A stretch of 11,079 nucleotides of DNA from Bdellovibrionales bacterium (GTDB taxonomy: Bacteria > Bdellovibrionota > JAFGOL01): contig JAKLHL010000039.1 in NCBI GenBank assembly GCA_022710165.1, positions 1 through 11,079 of the forward strand, written 5' to 3'. The position numbers and the translations under genes were made by a program. A model generated the notes under the pieces. That model worked only from the letters and a program-made list of their open reading frames with translations, had not been told where the DNA came from and made no database searches. Of the stretch, positions 1-5,703 are shown in pieces; positions within the stretch are counted from its first letter, which is position 1, and each line of letters begins with the position of its first letter.

Positions 1-211
1 TATAGTTTGATACTACGGTCTCGGTTGTCCTTAATGAATAATCAGAATAAAAAACGAAACTAAAAACGTCTTTTGCTTCTTCTGTTATGCAAAAGGCTTG
101 TTGTGTGGTGTCCAGGTCCGACCTTTCTTTTGCATAGTTATAGCAGGTGCTTTCCTGTGGATAGATATTGATCGCAGATGATACAAGTAGTGTGAGTATT
201 ATTTTTCTCAT
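1..211 (-). CDS. Secreted protein of unknown function, N-terminal 70 residues only (runs off left edge)
   Basis: Reading leftwards from an ATG at 211-209, the frame stays open for 70 codons to the window edge. A Shine-Dalgarno sequence (GAAGAGG, about 6 bases before the ATG) supports this start. The N-terminus has a typical Sec signal peptide: MRK followed by a hydrophobic run (IILTLLVSSA) and a polar stretch from about residue 18, so the protein is probably exported. Two cysteines (C23 and C41) follow and could form a disulfide in the periplasm. No family is recognised and the rest of the gene lies outside the window. It is transcribed away from another exported protein (459-1295) with a shared upstream region. 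The existence of the gene is well supported; its function is unknown. Confidence 0.75.
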   Translation of the reverse strand, partial: MRKIILTLLVSSAINIYPQESTCYNYAKERSDLDTTQQAFCITEEAKDVFSFVFYSDYSLRTTETVVSNY

Positions 212-223
212 ATAAAACCTCTT

Positions 224-247
224 CGGCAAGCACTAGTGCTGCTGCCG
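224..247 (-). promoter_or_regulatory. 24-base dyad: leader hairpin or operator upstream of the left-edge gene
   Basis: An inner 12-base perfect palindrome (agcactagtgct, 229-240) is flanked by complementary arms cggca (224-228) and tgccg (243-247), with a two-base bulge on one side. Read as RNA from the minus strand it would fold into a 9-bp stem with a CTAG loop, ending about 4 bases before the Shine-Dalgarno sequence of the leftward gene. A candidate promoter (TTGACA at 283-278) would place the transcription start at or near its 5' edge. It could therefore be a stabilising or regulatory mRNA 5' hairpin, or a DNA operator. The symmetry is observed; the function is inferred. Confidence 0.45.
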
Positions 248-253
248 TGGAGG

Positions 254-283
254 CCTTTAGCAGTTTAAGATTGCTGGTGTCAA
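254..283 (-). promoter_or_regulatory. Candidate promoter of the left-edge secreted-protein gene
   Basis: On the minus strand a perfect -35 box TTGACA (283-278) is followed after 18 bases by TAAAGG (259-254), a weak -10 match. The predicted start lies near position 247, at the 5' end of the 24-base dyad. The -35 match is good but the -10 is poor, so this is tentative. Confidence 0.3.
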
Positions 284-411
284 GGCAATATTCAGCGCAT
301 CTAGTGTTAAACCTTTTAACGGATGTGCTATATAACGACATGTGTGATAATGTTATCCCATTGATTATATTGGTTAATTATGATGGCATGTTTATTGCAG
401 CAAATATTTGT

Positions 412-440
412 TTGTTAAGTGTGTCATGTTTGCTTAAAAA
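412..440 (+). promoter_or_regulatory. Candidate promoter of the 459-1295 gene
   Basis: TTGTTA (412-417), a 17-base spacer and TAAAAA (435-440) give a weak sigma-70-like promoter. The predicted start would lie near 447, just before the Shine-Dalgarno sequence GGAGGG at 448-453. The -10 variant TAAAAA also occurs in the candidate promoter before the TetR gene at 3664. The region is AT-rich, so chance matches are possible. Confidence 0.25.
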
Positions 441-458
441 ACACGTTGGAGGGCAGTT

Positions 459-1295
459 ATGCTCAAGAAGCTCTTTCTTGTTCCGGCCTTTTTTAGTCTT
501 TTAATAAGTAATGCTTACTCTCAAAAAATAGATGATCTTTCGGCATACATCTCTGACCTTGAATCAAAACTTTCCTGTCCCATAAAAACTATCAATAAAG
601 AAATAGATACTGTAGACCTTCTTGATAGGAACGTCCACGTCCAGTATACATGTGTTGATAATAAGCCGTTGTTGGAAACGGCGGTCCTTTTAGACGATCA
701 GGGGCACATCATATTTGAGGCATCAAAAACGGTCTTTGAAACTGGAGAGGTGGTTACAAGAGAGAAATACATAACTTATTACGAGGATGGGGTAGAGAAG
801 TCCTCAGAACAGCATATATACAGGGAAGGCGGAAGGGTAGGTTCTGGACGTTTGACCTCAATTTATCTGGAATATTCACAAACATCCAAGATGACCAAAA
901 GAAAGACCGTTAATCCGTCGAAGACATCAGAAGAAAGATGGGAGTATTATTCTGACGACGTAATATCAAAACGTATCATAATTAATGACAACGAGCAATG
1001 GAGGCAGGAATTCACTATTGAGTATAATGAACGTTCTCAGAAAACAAAAGAAACGGAAGTGTTTTATGACCCTGGTGAGACAGTCCCATACAACAGCAGT
1101 GTAACAGATTACGACCCTAAGACACAAAAGACCCTGCTTTCTGTTTCATATGATTATGAGGACGGCGTCAAGAAAACAAAGAGCGTCTATGAATATGAAA
1201 AGGGTAAATTAGTTTCACAGACAATATACGAACTTGTTTACGATGATGAAGGCAAGCTTGTGAACGAGAAGAAGATATCTAAGGAAACTTTCTAG
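459..1295 (+). CDS. Exported protein of unknown function with degenerate tyrosine-rich repeats
   Basis: The 278-residue protein starts at ATG 459, preceded by GGAGGG with a 5-base gap. It opens with a Sec signal peptide (MLKK, a hydrophobic core, then NAYS with likely cleavage after S21). The mature part is very hydrophilic. Its C-terminal two thirds carry a loose repeat of the form Y-x-Y-[DE]-x-G-[VK]-x-x-K, visible near residues 105-118, 161-172, 188-199, 231-242, 244-255 and 259-272. This suggests a stacked beta-hairpin protein resembling the YD/MORN-like repeats of YwqK-type and RHS-type proteins, but I cannot assign a family. Two cysteines (C40, C65) could form a disulfide. No transmembrane segment follows the signal peptide, so a periplasmic or surface location is likely. 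The macrodomain gene begins 20 bases downstream on the same strand. Confidence 0.85.
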   Translation: MLKKLFLVPAFFSLLISNAYSQKIDDLSAYISDLESKLSCPIKTINKEIDTVDLLDRNVHVQYTCVDNKPLLETAVLLDDQGHIIFEASKTVFETGEVVTREKYITYYEDGVEKSSEQHIYREGGRVGSGRLTSIYLEYSQTSKMTKRKTVNPSKTSEERWEYYSDDVISKRIIINDNEQWRQEFTIEYNERSQKTKETEVFYDPGETVPYNSSVTDYDPKTQKTLLSVSYDYEDGVKKTKSVYEYEKGKLVSQTIYELVYDDEGKLVNEKKISKETF

Positions 1296-1300
1296 AATTG

Positions 1301-1309
1301 TGATTAAAT
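1301..1309 (+). promoter_or_regulatory. Possible extended -10 element before the macrodomain gene
   Basis: The short gap before the macrodomain gene contains TG-A-TTAAAT, an extended -10-like element ending 6 bases before the ATG at 1316. There is no Shine-Dalgarno sequence and no good -35 box. The spacing matches the leaderless-type arrangement seen before 9404 and 9458. This is weak evidence for an internal promoter; read-through from 459 is equally possible. Confidence 0.2.
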
Positions 1310-1315
1310 AGCCCC

Positions 1316-1813
1316 ATGGGCATAAGTTTTATTCTGGGTGACATAACAGATCAAGACACCGATGCGATAGTTAACGCCGCAAACTCTACTTTGCTTGGAG
1401 GCGGAGGTGTGGACGGTGCTATACACAGAAAGGCCGGGCCGCTCCTTTTGGAGGAGTGCAGGAAACTAGGAGGCTGTGCAACAGGTGATGCTAAGGCCAC
1501 AAAAGCTTACAGTTTAAAGTCCAGATATGTTATCCATACAGTAGGCCCCGTTTACAGGGGTGGAAATAATAAAGAGGCGGAGCTTTTGGCATCCTGCTAC
1601 AGGAGGTCTTTAGAGCTTGCAGTATCTTTAGGCCTAGAGACCGTTGCCTTTCCTGCTATAAGCACAGGTGCTTATAGGTATCCTCTTGAAGATGCAGCTC
1701 AAATAGCTGTAAGCACCGTAAAGGATTTTCTCAAAAATAGTACCTCATTAAAGGAAGTAAGGTTTGTCCTTTTCAATGCAGAGACCTATAATGCCTTTAG
1801 GAGAAGAGCCTGA
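1316..1813 (+). CDS. MacroD-type macrodomain protein, ADP-ribose ester hydrolase
   Basis: This 165-residue protein is a complete single macrodomain. Characteristic motifs appear in order: GDITDQDTDAIVNAAN (residues 8-23, adenine and ribose binding), the glycine-rich GGGGVDGAIH (28-37, catalytic loop with the conserved Asp), CATGDAK (54-60), VIHTVGPV (72-79) and ISTGAYRYP (115-123, phosphate loop). The family (MacroD1/2, E. coli YmdB) hydrolyses O-acetyl-ADP-ribose and removes ADP-ribose from acidic residues in the cytoplasm. An in-frame TGA at 1301-1303 leaves ATG 1316 as the only sensible start, although no Shine-Dalgarno sequence precedes it. Its stop codon overlaps the start of the sirtuin gene (TGATG, 1811-1815), so the two are almost certainly co-translated. 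The exact substrate is inferred, not visible. Confidence 0.95.
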   Translation: MGISFILGDITDQDTDAIVNAANSTLLGGGGVDGAIHRKAGPLLLEECRKLGGCATGDAKATKAYSLKSRYVIHTVGPVYRGGNNKEAELLASCYRRSLELAVSLGLETVAFPAISTGAYRYPLEDAAQIAVSTVKDFLKNSTSLKEVRFVLFNAETYNAFRRRA

Positions 1814-2541
1814 TGGATAAATTGCTCGCTTTCTTGAAGACTAAAAGGAACCCAAAGGTGATCGTTTTGACTGGAGCCGGTGTAAGCGCTGAATCCGGCA
1901 TAAGGACGTTCAGAGAAACTGGCGGGCTTTGGGAAAATTATAACGTCGAGGATGTTGCAACGCCTGAGGGATTTTATTCAAACCCCGACCTTGTTTATGA
2001 GTTCTATAACGTGAGAAGGAAACAGGCTAAACTTAGTGAGCCTAACAGGGGTCATTTTGCAATTGCTGAACTTGAAGAGCTTTTTGGCAATAATTTTTTA
2101 CTAGTGACACAGAACGTCGATAACCTTCATGAGCAGGCCGGTTCCAAGAACATACTTCATATGCATGGGGAACTCTTAAAGGCCAGATGTTTTGAGTGTG
2201 GAACTGTTATTGACTGGGAGGGGGACCTTACTTCAGACGATAAATGTGAGTCGTGCAGCGGGCCCATGAGACCTCACGTGGTGTGGTTCAATGAGATGCC
2301 TCTTTATATGGATGAGATAATATCTGCTGTTTCTGACTGCGACCTTTTTATAGCCATAGGCACCAGCGGTGTTGTTTATCCTGCAGCCAGTTTTTATCAA
2401 ATGGCCTCTTCAAAGGGAGCCCACACTGTTGAATTGAACCTTCATCCAACCGGTGCTAATTTTGATACTATCATTGACGGACCTTCGAGCAGGACCGTTG
2501 ACATGCTCCTGAAAGAATTAAGAAGTGTTTATACGAACTAG
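1813..2541 (+). CDS. cobB: Class III sirtuin, NAD+-dependent protein deacylase (CobB/SIRT5-like)
   Basis: The 242-residue protein is a full-length Sir2 domain. It has the NAD-binding GAGVSAESGI (residues 21-30), TQNVDNLH (99-106), the catalytic histidine in HMHG (H118), four zinc cysteines as two CxxC pairs (C126/C129 and C145/C148), and GTSGVVYPA (183-191). Y65 and R68 in the FYNVRR motif match the Tyr-xx-Arg pair that lets CobB and SIRT5 bind succinyl- and malonyl-lysine, so it probably removes acidic acyl groups as well as acetyl. It consumes NAD+ and yields nicotinamide and O-acyl-ADP-ribose. The start overlaps the macrodomain stop, with AGGAG 9 bases upstream inside that gene. It is not the SirTM type, which works as an ADP-ribosyltransferase in operons with macrodomains. 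A barrel-like protein gene follows after 3 bases. Confidence 0.95.
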   Translation: MDKLLAFLKTKRNPKVIVLTGAGVSAESGIRTFRETGGLWENYNVEDVATPEGFYSNPDLVYEFYNVRRKQAKLSEPNRGHFAIAELEELFGNNFLLVTQNVDNLHEQAGSKNILHMHGELLKARCFECGTVIDWEGDLTSDDKCESCSGPMRPHVVWFNEMPLYMDEIISAVSDCDLFIAIGTSGVVYPAASFYQMASSKGAHTVELNLHPTGANFDTIIDGPSSRTVDMLLKELRSVYTN

Positions 2542-2544
2542 ATC

Positions 2545-3138
2545 ATGAAAAAAGCCATATTAATATTGTCGTTTTTGTTCCCGTCGCTGAGTTTTGCAGG
2601 TGTGTCTGTTTTTGCAGGTCAGGGCTACGGGTCTTTTAGGCTTTCTGGCGCAGGAAGCAGCAACATGGCCAGTGTTATGCTGGCTGGGATAAAATTCTCA
2701 GAGTATTTTGACTTCAGGTACATGAGCCTTGATACCTCGTTAAGAATGCCTTTGCTGCCGTTCAGGATAATAGACATGAGGTACGCAAAGTCAGGCAACA
2801 CATACACATATTATGATTCAGATGTTTTTGGCCTTTCTTTTAATATTCCTTTTAATGAACATATTAGGTTCGGACTTATGTATGGGCTTGGCAAATTAAA
2901 GATCTACGAGATGACAGAGCAAAGTTCGGGAGAATATACGGCTAACATACACAAAGGTCTCCTGCATGCTGTTAACGCTGAACTGGTCGGGACTTTTGAT
3001 CTTAATGTGCTTAGATTCTCGCCTACCATAGGTGTGTTGACACATTTTTTAGACAAGGACGCAGGATATGATAACGCCATGTCCATTTATCTTGGGCTGT
3101 CGGTGTCTTATATATTCAAAGGAAAAGACCAGGACTAA
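2545..3138 (+). CDS. Small exported protein, probable outer-membrane beta-barrel, family unknown
   Basis: The 197-residue protein has a clear Sec signal peptide (MKKA, hydrophobic core, LSFA with cleavage after A18). The mature chain has few charged residues and many alternating hydrophobic and aromatic stretches, for example around residues 35-65, 93-115, 140-170 and 180-192. It has no cysteines and no hydrophobic helix. This pattern and length suit an 8-stranded outer-membrane barrel of the OmpA/OmpW-like size class, although the chain ends in a charged tail (KGKDQD) rather than the usual terminal aromatic. The gene begins 3 bases after the sirtuin stop and has no visible Shine-Dalgarno sequence, so it may depend on translational coupling. 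No functional link to the cytoplasmic NAD+ enzymes upstream is evident. It converges with the YqeY gene with a 5-base gap. Confidence 0.8.
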   Translation: MKKAILILSFLFPSLSFAGVSVFAGQGYGSFRLSGAGSSNMASVMLAGIKFSEYFDFRYMSLDTSLRMPLLPFRIIDMRYAKSGNTYTYYDSDVFGLSFNIPFNEHIRFGLMYGLGKLKIYEMTEQSSGEYTANIHKGLLHAVNAELVGTFDLNVLRFSPTIGVLTHFLDKDAGYDNAMSIYLGLSVSYIFKGKDQD

Positions 3139-3143
3139 GCCTG

Positions 3144-3557
3144 CTATTTGCCCCAGTTATCGACTATATCTTTTATCGTCTGGGAATCAGCCTTGCCTTT
3201 CAAGAGAGGCATGATGGTCCTCATGTTAACTTCTTCCGGTTTAACATTTGCTTTTATGAAAGCTATGACCTCTTCCTTTGACATCATTTTTGGGAGGAAT
3301 TCCTCTATTATCTTTAGCTCCTCACGTATCTCTGCTTTTTTATCGTCGGGGAAGAAGTCCAAAGATTTGACCAGCTTTTTGTGGTAAGCTTGGCAAACCT
3401 CTTCTTCGGTCCTCTTTTTAGCCGAGGATTTTTCTTCTGTCTTTATTTCTGCCATTAACATCCTTATTACAGAAAGCCTTTTTGCGTTCTTTTCCCTCAT
3501 GGCATTTTTCATTTGTTCATGTAAAAGTTCAGATAATTTCAATGCCTTATCCTCCAT
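3144..3557 (-). CDS. yqeY: GatB/YqeY-domain protein
   Basis: The 137-residue protein matches the YqeY family: the N-terminal helix pair with RLSVIRMLMAEIK, a lysine- and glutamate-rich middle with an EELKIIEEFLPKMMS segment, and the C-terminal small helical domain. The latter resembles the tail of GatB, the tRNA-dependent amidotransferase subunit, and may bind tRNA; the family's function is not firmly established. The length is slightly under the usual 145-150 residues. ATG 3557 is not preceded by a properly spaced Shine-Dalgarno sequence. A TTG at 3542-3540 (codon 6) has GGAGG 8 bases upstream, and starting there gives MKLSELLHEQMK, which matches where family members usually begin. The true start may therefore be 3542. 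It is transcribed divergently from the TetR gene and shares its upstream region. Confidence 0.93.
   Translation of the reverse strand: MEDKALKLSELLHEQMKNAMREKNAKRLSVIRMLMAEIKTEEKSSAKKRTEEEVCQAYHKKLVKSLDFFPDDKKAEIREELKIIEEFLPKMMSKEEVIAFIKANVKPEEVNMRTIMPLLKGKADSQTIKDIVDNWGK
3551..3555 (-). promoter_or_regulatory. Ribosome binding site that favours a TTG start for yqeY
   Basis: GGAGG on the minus strand lies inside the first codons of the longer reading frame and 8 bases before TTG at 3542-3540. The spacing is ideal for the TTG and impossible for ATG 3557, which overlaps the site itself. This decides in favour of the shorter, 132-residue protein unless the ATG is used without a Shine-Dalgarno sequence. 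Confidence 0.55.
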
Positions 3558-3592
3558 TTCTTTGCTTTGGACCTACTTTACACTAAAAAATG

Positions 3593-3650
3593 TCAAATGT
3601 GCATTTAAAATTTTCAAATAATTGTTTGACAAAATCAAATGAGCATTTTA
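3593..3650. promoter_or_regulatory. Three near-palindromic operator-like sites phased at 21 bp
   Basis: TCAAAT occurs at 3593, 3614 and 3635, exactly 21 bp apart. Each copy opens a 16-bp near-palindrome: 3593-3608 (arms AAATG and CATTT), 3614-3629 (arms TCAAA and TTTGA around AATT) and 3635-3650 (arms AAATG and CATTT). The combined consensus is roughly TCAAATGNNCATTTGA. The centres at 3600.5, 3621.5 and 3642.5 are two helical turns apart, so all three sites face the same side of the DNA. The candidate TetR promoter has its -35 box partly in site 2 and its -10 box at the end of site 3. This is the expected place for autoregulation by the TetR-family protein encoded at 3664. Site 1 may also affect the divergent yqeY gene. 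Confidence 0.65.
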
Positions 3651-3654
3651 AAAA
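3626..3654 (+). promoter_or_regulatory. Candidate promoter of the tetR-tolC-RND operon
   Basis: A perfect -35 box TTGACA (3626-3631), a 17-base spacer and TAAAAA (3649-3654, four of six matches) lie just before the TetR gene. The predicted transcription start is near 3661, only a few bases before ATG 3664. This fits the lack of a Shine-Dalgarno sequence there and suggests a leaderless or nearly leaderless mRNA. The promoter is embedded in operator-like sites 2 and 3. Confidence 0.5.
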
Positions 3655-3663
3655 CCTTTTATC

Positions 3664-4296
3664 ATGACCAAGAAAGGAAGCACTACCAAAGATCTTTTGT
3701 TGAAGAAAGCTACGCCGCTGTTCGCAAAGAAGGGCTATGACGGCACCACTATAAAGGATATATGCGAAGCGACGGGCATGAACGTAAGCCTTGTCAGTTA
3801 TTATTTTGGAGGGAAAGAAGGCCTTTTTTATTCCTGCATAGAGAACTTTGCAGACTTTGGTCTTAAAACTGCTGAAAAGATATTGATACAGCCAAAGTCT
3901 AAGGAAGAATTCAAGGTGCGTCTTAATATGTTCCTTGATGAGATGATCAATATACATTTTGAACATGAAGACCTTTTAACTCTTATATATATGGAGATGG
4001 AAAGTCAGAACCTTAAATCGGCTGACATATTCAGGAAGACCTTTGCAAAGGTCTTTCAACTCTGCGTTGAGTTCTTTGAGGCTGGAAAAAATATAGGGAT
4101 CATGGATCGCTCCCTTGATGCCAGGCTTAGTGCGGCGATATTCTTTGGATCCATCAAGTCGTTCTTTACAGGCTCTAAACTAAGGAAGCAGTCCCTGCTC
4201 GATGACCTTAACGATCCTTCTCAGAAGAAGAAAATAAGAGAACACTATATAAAAATATTTTGTGAGGGTTTTTACAATGAAAACAAGAATAACTAG
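3664..4296 (+). CDS. TetR/AcrR-family transcriptional regulator of the efflux operon
   Basis: The 210-residue protein has the standard TetR N-terminal DNA-binding domain. Helix 1 contains LLLKKATPLFAKKGYDGTT (about residues 11-29). The helix-turn-helix follows with TIKDICEATGMNVSLVSYYF (29-48), then the conserved FGGKEGLFYSCIE. The C-terminal 150 residues are all-helical and variable, as expected for the ligand-binding and dimerisation domain. It is the first gene of a three-gene operon with a TolC-like channel and an RND pump, and its end overlaps the channel gene by 20 bases. The likely role is local repression, relieved by a pump substrate. The upstream region holds three phased near-palindromes that are the natural candidate operators. 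No Shine-Dalgarno sequence precedes the ATG. The ligand cannot be told from the sequence. Confidence 0.93.
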   Translation: MTKKGSTTKDLLLKKATPLFAKKGYDGTTIKDICEATGMNVSLVSYYFGGKEGLFYSCIENFADFGLKTAEKILIQPKSKEEFKVRLNMFLDEMINIHFEHEDLLTLIYMEMESQNLKSADIFRKTFAKVFQLCVEFFEAGKNIGIMDRSLDARLSAAIFFGSIKSFFTGSKLRKQSLLDDLNDPSQKKKIREHYIKIFCEGFYNENKNN

Positions 4297-5698
4297 TCTT
4301 ATTTTATTTGCAGTGCTTTTGCCAGTAACGGCTTTTGCAGAGCTCGTCACTCTTGATTCCTATATGGAGCAGGTGACTAAAGGCAACCAAAGTTATACTG
4401 CTGCGGACAAGGGCAGAGAAGCAGGAAAGTTAAAGTCAGAAGAGGGTGAGCTTCTTACCACCACGTCTTTCTTTACTGACCTTCAGTATACCAACGATAA
4501 GAGGGTGCCGATGATACCGGCTATAATGGGAGACAGGACGTCTACGGCTAGCGGGTCAATGGGATTTTCAAAGAACACGAGCATTGGTCTTAGCGGGAAA
4601 CTATATTATAAGCTTGTACAGACCACCATCAACGGAGTTAATCAATCTTTTATCCCATATACCGAGTATTATGAGTCGAGCCCGGTGCTTGAACTTAATC
4701 AGTCTTTCTGGAAGAACTCTTTTGGGCGTCAAACGAGAGCGTCTAGGGATGCTCTTGAGGCAGCTGCCATGATGAGCGCTTATAACTCCAAGTTCGATTC
4801 AAAACAGATAATGTCTGATGCAGAAACGCTTTACTGGAACCTCTCAACTACGAGGGAACTCTTAAAGGTCCAGCAGGATAATCTTAAGAGAGCTGAAAGA
4901 CTTAGGGATTGGACAAAGAAAAGAGTTGGCAGCAACCTTGCTGACAGGGTCGATCTTTTGCAGGCAGAGTCAATGTTGAAGATGAGACAGCTTGAGCTTG
5001 AGGCAACAACTGATTCAGAGAAAGAACTTGTAAGACAGTTCAACACGAGTAGAGGCGCTACTACGGATGATGCAAATATGGAGCTTGAGATAATGAGCCC
5101 TGAAAAGGCCATAGCAATAGAGACCCCTCAAAGAAAAGGGGTAAGGGAAGATGTAAAGGCGCTCGAGGCTGCATCAAAGGCTGCAGCTGCAAATGCAAGG
5201 ATATCAAAGGATAACTATGCTCCTAGTTTGGACCTTTTTGGGCAGTTCTCACTTAATGGGAAAGACCAGTTCGATCCTGCTGTAAGGGATTCTTTCAGCG
5301 GCAAACATCCTTATGTGGTAGCAGGACTTACCTTTAGTGCACCGCTGAGTTTTGGCACCGTAGGAAGGGTAAAGAGCGGTTACGAAGCAGAGAAGATATC
5401 TGCGGATTATGCATATCAAAGAAAGGTCTTCGAGACGGACAGACTGTGGGACAATCTTACAAAGAAACTTGATGACACTAGGCGTAAATTGAAACTTGCA
5501 TACGAGCTAGAAAAACTGCAGGAGCAGAAGGTCCTGTATGAAGAGAAGAGATTGAAACTTGGAAGGACCACCACTTATCAGGTCATAACATTCGAGGACG
5601 ATCTTGCTGGAGCTCAGCAGTCAAGGCTTATGACACAGCAGGCCCTAATATCGATGATATCTGAAATGAAGACTTTCGTTAGCGAAGAGGAGATATAA
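4277..5698 (+). CDS. TolC-family outer-membrane efflux channel
   Basis: ATG 4277 is the best start. It has GAGGG 8 bases upstream and gives a clean signal peptide (MKTR, hydrophobic core, VTAFA with cleavage after A21). A GTG at 4262 would only add residues in front of the signal. The 473-residue protein has the usual two-fold outer-membrane-factor layout. Each half has a glycine- and aromatic-rich beta section (about residues 65-140 and 310-360) followed by long, charged, heptad-like helices (about 165-255 and 375-465). The family forms trimers with a barrel in the outer membrane and an alpha-helical tunnel across the periplasm. It overlaps the TetR gene by 20 bases and lies 5 bases before the RND pump, so the channel and pump should be made together. 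Most such operons carry an adaptor gene at this point; none is present. Confidence 0.92.
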   Translation: MKTRITSLILFAVLLPVTAFAELVTLDSYMEQVTKGNQSYTAADKGREAGKLKSEEGELLTTTSFFTDLQYTNDKRVPMIPAIMGDRTSTASGSMGFSKNTSIGLSGKLYYKLVQTTINGVNQSFIPYTEYYESSPVLELNQSFWKNSFGRQTRASRDALEAAAMMSAYNSKFDSKQIMSDAETLYWNLSTTRELLKVQQDNLKRAERLRDWTKKRVGSNLADRVDLLQAESMLKMRQLELEATTDSEKELVRQFNTSRGATTDDANMELEIMSPEKAIAIETPQRKGVREDVKALEAASKAAAANARISKDNYAPSLDLFGQFSLNGKDQFDPAVRDSFSGKHPYVVAGLTFSAPLSFGTVGRVKSGYEAEKISADYAYQRKVFETDRLWDNLTKKLDDTRRKLKLAYELEKLQEQKVLYEEKRLKLGRTTTYQVITFEDDLAGAQQSRLMTQQALISMISEMKTFVSEEEI

Positions 5699-5703
5699 AA
5701 TAT

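Noticed and set aside
138..504. Open frames on both strands across the divergent intergenic region (138-341 minus and 247-504 plus)
   Set aside because: Both overlap better-supported genes or their signals: the first lies across the start of the left-edge signal-peptide gene and the second runs into the signal peptide of 459-1295. Neither has a ribosome binding site or a protein-like composition.
1316..2541. SirTM-type lipoate-linked protein ADP-ribosylation operon
   Set aside because: Those operons also encode a GcvH-like carrier and a lipoate ligase, and the sirtuin is of class M. Here the sirtuin has class III motifs and neither partner gene is present.
4262..4276. GTG start that would add five residues to the TolC-like protein
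   Set aside because: The GTG overlaps the GAGGG ribosome binding site of ATG 4277, and the signal peptide begins properly at MKTR from 4277.
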